A stretch of 64,000 bases of DNA, taken from NCBI RefSeq assembly GCF_011075055.1, contig NC_058144.1:14437807-14501806 (forward strand). The letters run 5' to 3'. The translations under genes were made by a program, and so were the position numbers. The DNA is from Mangifera indica (lineage: Eukaryota > Streptophyta > Magnoliopsida > Sapindales > Anacardiaceae). Under the pieces are notes generated by a model, which did not search any database, was not told where the DNA came from, and saw only the letters and a program-made list of their open reading frames with translations. Positions 12,883 to 25,960 of the stretch are shown in pieces. Numbering within the stretch: the stretch's first letter is position 1; every line of letters starts with the position of its first letter.

Positions 12883-13105
12883 TCTTTTTATACACAAAAC
12901 AAAAATACATATAAATCGAGAAGAGTGTTATAGGGTGGGTGGTGGAGATAAGAGGTTTAAATAAAAAAAACCATCTTGACACTTTCTCTCCTTTTTATTC
13001 CATGTTTTGATTGCATGGAATAGGTTTTTAATAAAGGTTAGAAGAGATATATCTGAATTTTGTTGCATAATTTTTCAGAGAAGCAATCCATGGCTAGATA
13101 GCAAG

Positions 13106-13159
13106 ATGGCGACTCGAAGAATAACCCATCATCATCATCATCTCTTCACGAGATCTTAA
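13106..13159 (+). other. upstream ORF in the probable IDD leader
   Basis: A 17-codon frame with five consecutive His codons (MATRRITHHHHHLFTRS, then stop) lies 256 bases before the main start. Two more upstream frames occur nearby: a three-codon one at 13090 and a 20-codon one from 13195. If the leader is unspliced these would reduce main-frame translation. Whether they are in the mature mRNA is unknown. Confidence 0.3.
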
Positions 13160-13414
13160 TTTTCTTGCTCTTGCTTTGCCTTGCCTCCCTATCAATGATT
13201 CCTTTCTGTTTCTGTTTGTCACTGCCACATGTTCTTATTCAGCAAAGCTCCGTATAGATTAGTTTAGTTGTGTTGTTAATATTTTGTTCTTTCTTCATCA
13301 AAAGGTTCGTTCAAGTTCAAGATATATATCAAACAAAACAAAAAAAGATCAAATTTTGTGAAGTGGGTTTTCTTGTTTTTTCTTTGGAGTTTCCGCTTTT
13401 TCCAGTCAGTACTC

Positions 13415-16174
13415 ATGTTTGCTGCAGCCATCTCCAATTCAACTTCTTTATCTGAAGAAGCTAGTGTTTCTTCCGGCACTAGAATTCAAGACTTCGGTGG
13501 TCGTGGTAGCGGCTTAGTTCCCCCGGTGTCCACTCAGCAGCCGCAGAAGATCAAGAAAAAGAGAAGCCTCCCTGGAAACCCAGGTAAGATATAATAAATT
13601 TATTCAATATTCTCTTCAATTTTTTGTCTTAATCACCTTTTCGTTTCATAATTCTTCTTTTTGTTAATACTTTAGACCCAGATGCCGAAGTGATTGCATT
13701 ATCTCCGAAAACTCTATTGGCTACCAACAGATTTGTCTGTGAGATCTGTAACAAAGGGTTTCAAAGAGACCAAAACCTTCAACTTCACAGGAGAGGTCAC
13801 AATCTTCCATGGAAGCTCAAGCAAAGAAACTGCAAAGAAGTAAAAAAAAGAGCCTATGTTTGTCCTGAGCCTTCTTGTGTTCATCACCATCCTTCAAGAG
13901 CTTTAGGTGACCTTACAGGAATCAAGAAACACTATTGCAGGAAGCATGGAGAAAAGAAATGGAAGTGTGAGAAATGCTCCAAGATCTATGCTGTTCAATC
14001 GGATTGGAAGGCTCATTCTAAAACCTGTGGGACAAGAGAATATAGATGTGACTGTGGAATCCTTTTCTCTAGGTAATATATTTATTTTCATTATTTCCTT
14101 TTCCTCTTTTCATTCAAATTGATCAAATTTTCTTTCTAATATTTACATCTTTTCAGTTGTCTCTTAAAGTCCCTGTCCTCTTTTCATTAGTTTTGATGTT
14201 TCATAACTTTGGACTTCTCTAATGGCATTAATAATTCATAAAAACAACTATTAAATCTCGATCTTTTTTCTTTTGTTATGCTTTCTCTTTCACAAGAGTG
14301 GCAAATTGCATGGAATTAAATATTTTGCAGTGACTGCAGGATCTGCATGGAATTGTGGACACTAATATTAATATGCAAGTGTCTGTTACTGGTGACATTT
14401 TAAGAGAAACTGAAACCAATATCTCTGAAATCTTAAACCTGCTCCCATGTTTTTATGCTTAAACAAGAACATTCAAACGTAATCTTTTGTTTTATGTTGT
14501 ATTTGAAGATAGATCAGTTTCAAAGGCTTTGATCTTTGCTTTTCTGGAGATCCTGATATCAGTTTTTAACTTAAGTTTGAATTTGATTACTTCGATAATA
14601 TTAAGTAGTGGTTTCTTGTTTTCAGGTAAAAGAATTTATAATTTTTACTTTCTTGGTGTTTTCCTTCTTTTGGTACTTTGTAATGGAGTGACTGCAGTCT
14701 GAAAACAATGATGAATATATGCTCTTGTCCAGGAAAAAAGTTAAAAGAATAAACTTAATTGCCTTTGGAATTTCATGGTAGAGAAAACCCGTGAATAAAT
14801 TTTATTTTTTTTAATGAAGCAGCATGCCATTATTAGGTTTCAGAGAACACTGAAACTCTGAACTTTCATCATGAGGAAAACTTGAATAAATCTGCAAAAA
14901 TATCTGAATACGCTGATTTGTTCTATCTCCTTTTATCTCGATGAGTAGATAGAATATCCAGGGGGGTTTCAATTACAAATCTTTTGTTACATGCATGAGA
15001 GCTCAACTTTCAAAAGAGGACTTTGCGTCTGGAAATTTAGTATTTTTCTTTAAATTTTTAGCCCCTATATATCCATATGCCTATTTTTGCATGCATAAAT
15101 ATGATTAATCATCATTCATATGTCATAAATTTGACCTATCAAACATAATTTCTACTTTGGGTTCCGTAAGCTTTATGGCAATTGTAGGTCCTATCCAATA
15201 TCCGCATGCATCCTTTTTCTTTCTTCTTTCTTTTCAATTCAGGTACCAAAAGATGATTCACAATTATATCATCATTTTAGCAATATTTCTGAATTTTGTT
15301 ATTGCTATTCAATTCTGAATTCTCCATTGCTAATTTTGACATTCTATATGTGAAATTTAACTACAGGAAAGATAGCTTCATAACCCACAGGGCATTTTGT
15401 GATGCATTAGCTGAAGAAAGTGCAAGGATCTCAGCAAATCAACTAGCAAATCAAAACCATTCATCTTCTTTCTTTCCTTTCACCACTCACATTGCCCTAA
15501 CTCCATGGGATCGTCCATCTCATCAAAACCCTAACCCTAACAACAACAATTTTCAAAGTCAAAACTCAGTTCATCATATCAAGATTGAATCTCACCATTT
15601 TCAAATCCCACCTCTCTCTTCCTCGCTGTACTTTCAAGAAGTACAAACACCTAGTAATCAAAACCACAAAGCCTTGATAGATTCGCAATCACCCTTCCAA
15701 AATCCGCAAGTGAAGACACAGCCAACTCTAACCGGTGCATCTGCCACATCTGCTCACCACTTGTCAGCGACGGCACTCCTCCAAAAAGCGGCAACCGTCG
15801 GTGCAACTCCTGGTGGACAGCAAGCACAGTCGATAGGACACATGACACAACTCAACATGGGCGAGTTGGCTCAGATCGATCATCATTCAGTGACCCACAA
15901 CAACATTTCTCCTGAGACCTACATGGGTGGTGGGTTCGCGTCAGGCAACCTTTCCATGTGGCAGAAGACTGACCGCCTGACTCGGGATTTTCTTGGACTC
16001 ACTGGAGACGGCAATGGCAACGAAAACGTTAACATTAGCGTGAACATGAGGGATGTTTTAACGTACACTACAGGCTTAGAGTACCAGCACCACCACTCTA
16101 ATCTCTCACTGTTGAAACCTCAAGGTTTCGGATTCCTGTCGCCTCACGCCTCCGAAACGTGGGGCGATTGTTGA
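13415..16174 (+). CDS. INDETERMINATE DOMAIN (IDD) C2H2 zinc-finger transcription factor
   Basis: Three exons join in frame: 13415-13583, 13676-14072 and 15367-16174, with GT-AG introns of 92 and 1294 bases, giving 457 codons. Residues about 45-50 hold the KKKR nuclear signal, followed by the plant ID domain: zinc finger 1 (CEICNKGF...HRRGH, C2H2), finger 2 (CPEPSC...HYCRKH), finger 3 (CEKCSK...HSKTC, C2HC) and finger 4 (CDCG...HRAFC), the last split by intron 2 at a conserved place. The C-terminal half is Asn/His/Ser-rich and has the two family motifs LSATALLQKAA and TRDFLGL, ending ETWGDC. IDD proteins act in the nucleus, bind DNA through fingers 1-2 and partner with GRAS proteins such as DELLA and SCARECROW through the C2HC fingers (family knowledge). 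Start ATG chosen because it opens the frame that leads into KKKR. No disabling change seen. Which IDD orthologue it is cannot be decided; similarity to the IDD3-7 group is a guess. Confidence 0.95.
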
Positions 16175-16715
16175 AAAAGTAGATGAAGATGAAGGCAAAA
16201 GCTATGGCTAAACAAGGCGAAAAAGAATTCACACGGAAAAGGGTATAACAGTACTTTTAAGCATTATCTTTTTCATATATATTTCTTCAGTGACAGAACT
16301 AGTACAACTCTGTCACATTCAGCTCTTGTATGTTTCAATATTACAACACTTTTTTTTTTTGGTTTTTCTGGGTTTCAAATTTCTAAACGCTTAGTTGGTT
16401 TCCACAGGGGTTTCTTTTGTTTAAATTTTTGTCTCTTATATCATCTCCTCTCTTAAATTTTATCTGTTCTTTTTCAGTAACTTTTTTTTTTTAACTTTAA
16501 AGCTTGATCCCCAAGAAAATTAAATCGAATTATAATATTTAATCTCCATTTTGGAGAGGAGGGAGCACTGGCCATGGCAATGACAGTGGCAATCTTGCAG
16601 TTTTCTAATGGAGGAGAAGAGTGTCACATGAAAAATATATTTCACGGGTTTGCTTTTGTAGTAATACTATGTGTCCCATCTTTATCAAGACAGCTAAATA
16701 AAAGCTGTATATAAT
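16175..16715 (+). other. IDD 3' untranslated region and candidate polyadenylation signal
   Basis: T-rich sequence follows the stop codon. An AATAAA is at 16697-16702, about 525 bases after the stop, after several long T runs. The true cleavage site is not determined by sequence alone. Confidence 0.4.
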
Positions 16716-18987
16716 ATACAGATTTATATAGAATGGTTAATGAGAAATTTTACTATAGATTTGGAAACGATGAATCTTTGTTTAAATTAAAATTAAAAAT
16801 AAAAATCGTATATTTTATGGCTACACCTTTTTCTTTTATATATAATATATGCGCGGATGACTATAATCAGTGATTGTAGTGTGTTCATGAAAATTTTGAC
16901 CTGTAAATAATTATGTTTCTTTTTTTTTTTTTTCTAATTTTGTGCGGGAATTGATTTATATTCTCTAGAGAGAATATACCAAAGGGCAGGAAAGGACAAA
17001 GATCCATAGCTAATGCTTGCATTATTATGGACAACAGGTATTTCTTGACAACTGTAAAAATATATTGGGAAGTCGATGAAAAATTATCTCAGTTTACCTC
17101 CTATTCCCCTACCAGATCTTTAATTATAATGAAATTGATTAAGTTGATTACACCTCTTGCAGCTTTGCCAATACTTTAATAAAGGTAGAGGTAGCACATT
17201 TACGCCTTATTGATATGATTAATTTGAACCATGATAATTTATATTAAAATTAACTTTGAACCCAGTTGGATGATTATAAGGGCAAAGACTTAAGATGAGA
17301 CAATGGTGAGAAAAACCCTATTGAATATATTAAGTGAACAATTATTTGAGAACCTAATGTAATAGATCGTGCCTACCTTTTCTATGGCAATATTAAGAAT
17401 AAAATCTCAGCCAACCCTTGCAAAACATTTCTCGAATCGGTGGAAAGGATCATAATATAGATGCATATAATATTTCAGTATAACTATTGACACGCAATGT
17501 CCGTACACGAACAAGATCCATAGCAAATGCTTTTATGGGAATTTGGTGCGCCCCATTATTGAGTTATAGACAAGTTTCAATGGATATATATATATATGTT
17601 TGTATGTATGTATGTATCCAATGAAAAAGATAAAAGAGAATCGACGAGCCATACAGGAGAACATGCATGTATGTTCCCCTCTCATGATGTTGGATCCTAC
17701 ATTACATGTAATATTATCATCCTTTTAAATTTATACCATCTATATGATTAAAAAATATTTTTCTCAAACGAATACAAATGTATTCGTCTAATCATAAAAA
17801 TCATGTGTATGATTGAATGGATGTCCTTTTAATATATGATATATAGATAATGAAAACATTAGAAGATTAAGAAGAAGAGCATGTTAGGATTGATGGAGGA
17901 GATAAGCTTTTGTGGGTGAATGAAGTGAGGAAAGTGTGTCGGTGGGGAGGGTCATAGTAAAACTCTTTGTGAGTTGGGATTGTCGAGTGAAGTGAGCCCT
18001 TCAGAGTAATCGACTAATTCTAGAAGTTGTATTGTATGTTGATAGTGATGGCCTTTTTTCATTTTAGTTTCTATCGAGGATGCTAATGTGTAATACTAGT
18101 AACAGAGACGAAGTGATAATTAAGATTGAAATTAAACCAAAGTGTTAATTATGGTCAACTTTTACATTTCAACCAAATAATAAATCATACTGCAGAGTTG
18201 TTGATAACTTTAATATATATTTCATCTCACCGTCACCCTTTTACAAGTATAAAGTGAAGACATGGTTTATCTTTTCAAATTAGCCTAATCTCTCAATTAA
18301 TAGCCGAAAAAGGGAGCTCTAATTCTAAGTAATACCAATATAAAAAATAGTTTCCTTTTTGGAGTCAATTGACACTATGTAGACCTTGAACATAAAGTGG
18401 ACAAATTTGTAAGCAAAATGAAAATTTTGAAATTGCTTTGACAGCTTGAAGCAAAAAGAAACAAAGAAGAATGCACTTCCCAGAAATTACCATAGATGTG
18501 GATCATTTGTCATTTGACTAGGAGATAATTACGTAGGATGCAGCGAAACTCAAAAGTTAAACCCATTTTCTCTAACAGTCTCCGAGTCTGGCTTGATAAA
18601 AATGGTAAGAAAATACGCAATTTCTTCTTTGAAATCGAAATGAGGTTAGATTTAATCAAATTCCAAGAAATTCTTTTGAAGCTACTTTCTTTAATGAATG
18701 TGTACTGAGAGAAAAGAGTTGGATAATTTCAAGAAAATGTAGCCTTTTATAAAGAGACAGAGAGGTGTGCTAGCGTGAGATAAAAAGGGAGTTACTAAGT
18801 TGATCATGGCGTATGTGTAACTGTGCTGGGTGTGTTGGTGGTCCGAAACCAAAACACAAAAGGAAAAGAGCCAAGAAGAAATATCAAAGTGAAATAAAAT
18901 TGTCAACGGTTATTAAAAAGATGCTAAATTACAAGTGTTAAAGCTTTATAAATTTCTGTGCACGTCCCCATGTCACACAGCCTCCTT
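16716..18987. other. intergenic stretch without recognisable genes
   Basis: AT-rich, with a TATG microsatellite at about 17587-17616 and scattered short palindromes. I see no exon, RNA gene or terminal repeat. Confidence 0.5.
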
Positions 18988-20093
18988 TTAGTTGGCAGCA
19001 GCAGCAGCATTAGCCTCAACCTGCAACAATAATAACATCAAATAATTTGATTTGGGTAATGCTCTTCATATTACTTTTGTCTCCGTGACCCACTAGTTCA
19101 TCCATATTGACCCTTCATCAAGAGCTCATACACAGTTGAAGATGGATTTTGTGATAAAGAGAACAAGGGATTTTCTTTATTGTGAAAACTAATTGGTATA
19201 TTCAGGAAGAGCATAGGGATTAATGAAAGGAGGAGGTATAAGAATATGAATATCCCAGCTTTTAGAAAGTAGATGTAAGTATGCATAGTTTAATGTACAA
19301 TATATGCCAATTGCCTAGTAAGAAAGACACCCTCTTTTTATCTAACACTCACAACCAGACAAACAAAAAGCTTCTCTTCTATTTCCTTTTTCCTTTACTT
19401 TTCTTTCTCAACAATCAACATATACTTATACTTCCTTCCTGCTCAAGTTATCTTTCACCAGGGAATCTCATCCCAATAAACCCTTCCTTTTCTTTCTTTT
19501 GTTCCTTCAATCCCTCATTATTACCCAAACCCTTCCTTTCTCTCCGGTTTTCTTCTTTCTCCCTTGCTGCTCCTAATCCCCATATATCACTTTTTCTACA
19601 ACACTCTTTGAGCATCATCACTGAAATTTGAATGAACAAAAAACAAATATGTATTCTACTTATATTGCATTAAACACAATCTCTCTGATCTTGTTTAGCT
19701 TAAGACACCTAGTCTAAAACTCAAGTATTCTACTCTAAATAAGGGTAATTCCTAAATATTTGTCAAGCATATTAAACAATATAATTGAGCTAAATTAACA
19801 TCTTGTTGATGAAAATTAAGGAACATTGCTTGGTTCTGGCTACATCATATACTGCTTTTTGAAGAGCTACTGATACAAACAAATCAGAATTTATTCCTTT
19901 AATGAGGCAATATGCAAGGGCTCTTGATATAACACATGGCATATCGAACAAGGCGATAAAAAGTAGAGTTTCAAATTTTGAACTAAACACAAGTTTAAAA
20001 CAATTAAATTGAATTACATTTCCAGTAAAAAAAAAATATGGACCTGATATCTGCTGAGGTATGCAGCATGATCAAAAGCCATACTGAATCCTT
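18988..20093 (-). pseudogene. possible 3'-terminal exons of an unidentified minus-strand gene
   Basis: On the minus strand a segment 20093-20044 after GTAAAG reads EGFSMAFDHAAYLSRYQ and ends CAG/GT; a segment 19020-18988 after TTGTTGCAG reads VEANAAAAAN and stops. The two join in the same phase, giving a plausible protein tail with an Ala run encoded by GCT repeats. They lie just beyond the stop of the JmjC pseudogene, so they could belong to a different form of that gene or to another gene. I do not recognise the family. Confidence 0.3.
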
Positions 20094-20538
20094 CTTTACA
20101 AAATGTGGATGACTCACATGTAAAAGTACCGATTGAGACAGAAAGCTTCTGCTATGACAATGGCATCAATTTACTATCTTGATATCATCGGCGGGACCAA
20201 TTTCTTTAAAGAAGTCTGTGTCAAAGAAAACAAATTCAGTCCATGAGCTTTGCCAAATCAAAAAATTTACTCCCAAGTACTTATCCAAGACACTTTGTAA
20301 TGCCTGCAACAAGAAACAGTAATTATGAAATTTATATTTTATAAACCACAATATGATACCCCATTATTCATCAAGATATTCAAATGTCTGGATAATTTTA
20401 TTTCAGATGGATTATGAGATATTTAACATGTTCGAACTTATTCATGGATCACCACAGCAAATGAAGAGTCCACATGCATATTCTCCATGGACACAAAGCT
20501 CCTTGATCATATACAGCTTTGCAACAAAAGCAGAAGCA

Positions 20539-22660
20539 AATAAACCAAGGTGCACATGCCCACTATGGAGATGACTGACAACAATGACCATAATAACATT
20601 TTTTGACATAATGACGATAATGAGTGATGACAATGACAATTATGACCCGATGATGATGATGACAGTTACAGAATGATAATTATGACCAAATGATGATACA
20701 AAAAAATGCAAACCACAAAAGAGAGCAAAGACTACTAGAGAAAAGTTGAAAAGATTGTCATTTGGGGAAATTCAATGTTTTGAAAGTTGAAATAAGGTAA
20801 AAAAAACATAATGTGCAAGATCCAAATTAACGAAACAAAACCACAGTATGATGTGATAAAATTACAGGGCAAAACAATCTAACAAAATCTAGAATACTAA
20901 GATCATTGGGCTAACTTGATTGGATGCCAGCCACATGGATCTGGCATTACCAGCATAAATTTATACATCAACACATATCTAATATGACCTTTTATGCAGA
21001 GATGTCATGAATGATATGATAGCATCATGATACTATATGTAATGTTCATGACATTTGTCATGTGACCTTTCATAATGAGATGTCATGAATAATATAATAG
21101 CATTATGCAATATTCCTACATGGCATTTGTCATGTCAGAGCTTAGATTATTGATGTAGAAAATTTTAATGAGAATATTATTGTTCCCAAATTCAACAAGG
21201 CTAACTTTGCAATTTTAAGTTTGGTATATATGCCTATAAGGCTTAGAATAAAATATTTTTACCATACATAACCACAATAGATATTAAACATGTATATAAG
21301 CCTCTAGATCAGATGGTTAAAAGTGACAATAAACTAGAAACTACTAAACGATCAAATTATGATATCTCAAATCATCTAAATTATCATTATATGACATCAA
21401 GGATTTGCAAAGATATTGATCTAACAGAAGATTGGGAGGTTATTATTCATAGAGTACCAATCTCTCCTTCGCTTTTACAAAACTCAAGAGTCCTCCCATC
21501 ACTAACTAACATGATGGACCAAAAGACTAGATTTTTACCATAAGGGCATATAGTATTGACAATGGATACATGGACATGCAGCCCCCAATCACCCTAAACA
21601 AAAAAATGTTGTCCCTTCGACCATCTCTCAGAAAAGAAAAGAAAAGGGAGATAGAGAAAAAAAAGAAAAAAAAAAAAAACTACATACACAGGGTATGAAA
21701 GGCATGATTTTCAACAAGCCACAATATTACCTCAAGCACAAATGACTCTTTACCAATTGTGGTTGCATCCATTGCAGCAAACTGGCCATCAAATGCACCA
21801 TAAAAGATCTTACAGAACTTGTTCCTGCAAGCATAGAAAATAAATAAATAGTGGACCAAAACTTAGAATGCAATATTTTAGAACTTGGAAAAAATTCAAC
21901 ATGAAAATACCCATCTTATTTAGATGTCAAATCATCCATTCCATCAAATTTCCGTGCAAGGACTTCTACCCCAACTGGTGAACGCAAGTGCAGCAGTGGA
22001 GCCTCCAAAGTTACTTGGAAAGTTTTGCTGGACCAAATAACATAATGTTATAGATGGGACTTCTTATAAAACTGTGGAAGTAAATGGACAATCATCCATC
22101 AATAATTTAAATTATCTGCATTAACAAGCAATAAAATTGAAATTCTTTCCACTAACTCAACACCACCAATTTTTAGATAAAACCACCCGTCTTATAATAA
22201 TGAAATGGATAACATTACGCTCAAATGTAACAGGATAACTCAAATTTGATTATCACTAAACATAATTAAATCATTTTTCAATTATTAATTACAGAATCAA
22301 ATAACATGATACTAGGAGTTTAGCCTCAAATATACTCACAAAAAAAAAAAAAAAATTAAAAAAAACACACACACACAGAGTATGTGAATTGATAACTCCT
22401 CTCCAACCAGAACTTATCAAAATGATCATCTTGTGATAAGCAGGAAGGAAAATGAATGGAAACAGTAAAGAGTAACATATGTATACAACTAAAACTTCTT
22501 GTTACGGCAATAGTAGATCGATAGGGAGCAATTCAAATGCAGAATATAGAATGCAAAGGAAACCAGTAAATGCCGCAATAATGTTATTAACAATTAATCA
22601 TGATAATACTCTCAATTATTGATTTAAACTTCAAAAACTGTTACCAGTTGAACTCTCCAT
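20539..22660 (-). repeat. arm B of the inverted duplication
   Basis: Reverse-complement match to 2923-5116. Unlike arm A, the exons continue on both sides of this arm (20303-20166 and 22987 upward), so this locus looks parental and arm A the derived copy. The arm has a TTTTTT/A-run and CA repeat around 22340-22378 that differs in length from arm A. Confidence 0.9.
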
Positions 22661-24199
22661 ATACAAATCACTGTCACAGTTCCTAAAAAGCGTGTGCTTC
22701 AACAGTCCACAGTATTTTGGCAACTGATCATCCTCCAAGCAAACTAATTTTGTTTGCATAATCTTCCCATACTTGTCTTTCACAATTAGGTTGAATTAGA
22801 AGTTGATATGGAGACCGTGGATAGACCTAAATCAGAATCGTTAACTTGATCATAGACTAAAGAAACAGGTTTCTGAAGAGCCTGGAGAGCAAAGGGTCGC
22901 AAATCAAGCAACAACCTCCTATGCTGTGGTTCCTTCGCTTGCAGATCTCTTCTTCCATGGACTGGTCCAAACCATGGCTGGTATGATCTGTTAAAAAATT
23001 TATCAAGTACAGTAACACCATAATTCGCCACCAGCATTATATTAAATTACGAATTTCCTATTTTTACTTAAAACTAAAACAAATGTAAATGCAAAAGATG
23101 GCTTTGTAATTTATATATATAAAAGTTTTCACCACACTCATCAGAAACTGGCCTGCTTCCCCGCTTCTGAGGAGCTTACACGTATGCCTTTTCAGTATCT
23201 TTGTAACAGCAGAAGCCTTGTCCAGTATTTGGTTCTGGTGTAATTTCAAATGCAGACATGGCTCACAATGCTAAAAATCATTTCTGAGTGAAAAGAAAAA
23301 AGGACCAGGGAAAAAGGCACAGAATCAAGAATTAGATTACCCAATGAAACAAAATAAAGATGCGTAAAGTAATTTTAAATTATTTTTATTAATAAATATG
23401 CTTAACACAAAGAGATTTTCATTATAAGTTTGAACTATTTATGGGTCCAAGTAAGTTTAAAAAATCCAGATATAATTTTGTAACGACTTGAAATCCCAAA
23501 TTTTTCAGAGATAAATTACACCAGCTACATAAATTTCCGTAGAAATGGATAAAATGTTCAGATGTACTGAGCTACTATAACTCAAAAAACACCCAAGCTT
23601 CATAAAAACCATTGACAATTAATTTCTGGGACAACACTTTCTTGCCAAACAAACTGTTAATAAGTAGAATACATCGAAAATCCTTTTCCCAGTGGAATTC
23701 AAAACGTATAATTTTGTGGAAATCATTGGCAGGGCTCATAATTTTGTTGAAATGAAGTAGAAAGGAGGTAGTCCCAACCAGATTTACCAACTTTATGCAG
23801 ACTGAAATAAAAGGTCTAAGTGATACACGTACCACTTCCCTGTCTGCCGATCTTCCAAATACAATATTGATTTGATGAGCACAGGAAACATTATGATGAA
23901 ACATAACTCAAGTTAGTTTGCCTATATATGTAATGCCTGATGAAAATATTCAAACATATAAGGGAAAAAACATTAAAAAAGAGACAACTTAAAACAAATT
24001 TCAAAGAACCTTCTTTTTAGTCTGCGCATATAATAAGCTTCCATGTAGTCTGACAAGCAAGACAATATGTTGGGGCGCCACCAAAAGTTAACTGCAGTAG
24101 TTATATCATCACCTCTATTTGGTGGAACCTGAACAATTAGAACAAAAATCAATCAGATGATTGTTAGCATATGAGAAAATTATAGGGATTAAGTAATAA

Positions 24200-25960
24200 A
24201 TATTCCACAATTAACAAAATTACTTGGACAAACAATAAAAGAACAACTATCATATCCTAAGTAGAATTCAACGAATGACAACAAGTGAGCATACAAACTT
24301 AACTTACACAAACAACGGAAATTAAAGCATGATATATATGCTTAACATATCAAGCGTGCAAAAGAGGTGAATAAACATCAATTATATTAAAAAACATCAA
24401 CCACAACTCAAGTAAACCAATCCATACATAACGATCAAGTGTCTGAAATTGAAATTCAAGTAAATAATGTGATTAATAAATACAATCCCAAACCAGAAAA
24501 CAAAATAACATAAATGACTAAAAAGCCCTTTCGCGTCATGCAGCTCTCCTCATTGGACCGTTAGCTCCCCACAATGTCACTACTCACTTTGTCTACCCGT
24601 AAAACCACAATAAAGGAGCACGTAACACAACATTCAGTAAGTAAGTGACCTTTTAACACCTTACACAAATGATAACTGAACTAGTGTTCCTAATCTGAGT
24701 TACATCTTATAAAATGTGGTTAACTCTCAGATGTTTTCTAGCATCCTAGATGTCTATCTAGCTAATATAGTCCATAAGCATTATCATCCCAGATGACTAA
24801 GCCTAAGCTTATCTAGACATCTTTGATGCCCTGTGAAATCATATTGAACGATGTCCCAAATGTATACAGCTAGTAGTGCACACAACATCATGATAATATC
24901 AGTCAAGATTTAGGCTAACTAAATATTAATACCCTGGTCACACGAGGAAAACTGATCACAATCCCTCCATTTTCATTTATGCACAATTGTGGGAATGTTA
25001 ACTATTAACTATCCTTGGATAATTCTTACCATAGGTGTGTACATGAAACATTTCGTTGTCCACGTGAGAAACTAACAAGTGCAACTCTCCCTTCCCATGC
25101 ACAGTTAAAAACTATGAGCCGCTAATGCATCTCAGTGTCAAGTGCATGATACATCTTATGGATATCTAACTCTTTTAGCCCTATTTGCTAACCATCTCAA
25201 TTCACCTTCAACAAGGCTTTTCTATCTTTATCCCCATTTTAACACACAATATAGGGATAAAATTGTCTTTGAACTACCTTGTATGAGCATGAAAAGCCTT
25301 ATACACACTTACTTTTACTGGTTATGTATAGGCATACACCCCTTGGTATCATAGTCGTACATCAAAATCGAAAATTTGTCACCATACTTGTTGTCCAATG
25401 ATAGCATTGTCTTCCCATGGCACTGGGCATTCCGAAAAATTCCAACTCTTCTTTTGACACTCTCTAATCACACTAAAGTCCTTTCTCAACTCTCTATTTT
25501 CTCTGGATATAAAAGATGCAAAAGTACTCAATCCAAAATATTGTGCTTCTTTTTATTTTGGCAAAATAACACCTTGAATAGTCATGGAGCCCTCGTGCAC
25601 GAGTGTAACAGTGGTTTTGTGGCAAAAACCATGATTATCGATCACCAAAAAGTCCTAATCCATGATTTAAACACAATGTACAATCATACACTACCTCATG
25701 AACAAGCATACATCATGTTATAATTATTTTTCCTTATTTCTAAGGTGTACGGGCGTGCACCTCCCACATGCACAATCATACCTCATCCAACACTTAGCCA
25801 ATTTCATGTGTCATGCACAAAATGACCATTCTGCCTTCAGTACACATGTAGGTGTGTACGCTCCTGTAGTGTACGGTTGTACATGTTCACAAAAATTACA
25901 CATGCAATTCAAAATAAGAGGAAAATAAATAAATACCCTTGAACATATCTGTGGATATTA
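24200..25960 (-). mobile_element. gypsy-type LTR-like remnant in the pseudogene intron
   Basis: Around 24730-24850 the sequence CTCAGATGTTTTCTAGCATC and the run of 'cctagatgtc' phrases match the remnant at 43716-43850. At 25745-25870 GGGCGTGCAC and GTGTACG phrases occur, a style seen in the other gypsy LTRs here, and the right end (AATACCCTTGAACATATCTG) resembles the LTR end at 37253. No TSD was established, so ends are approximate. Several open frames here are probably chance. Confidence 0.4.

Noticed and set aside
15526..15540. Telomere-like CCCTAACCCTAAC
   Set aside because: It is coding sequence for Asn-Pro repeats in IDD exon 3, only two units.
19281..19631. 116-codon plus-strand open frame rich in Phe, Leu and Ser
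   Set aside because: Pyrimidine-rich composition explains it; no domain, no splice context, no homologue recognised.
25376..25928. Two overlapping open frames of 115 and 76 codons
   Set aside because: They lie in an LTR-like remnant in the JmjC intron and match no protein family I know.
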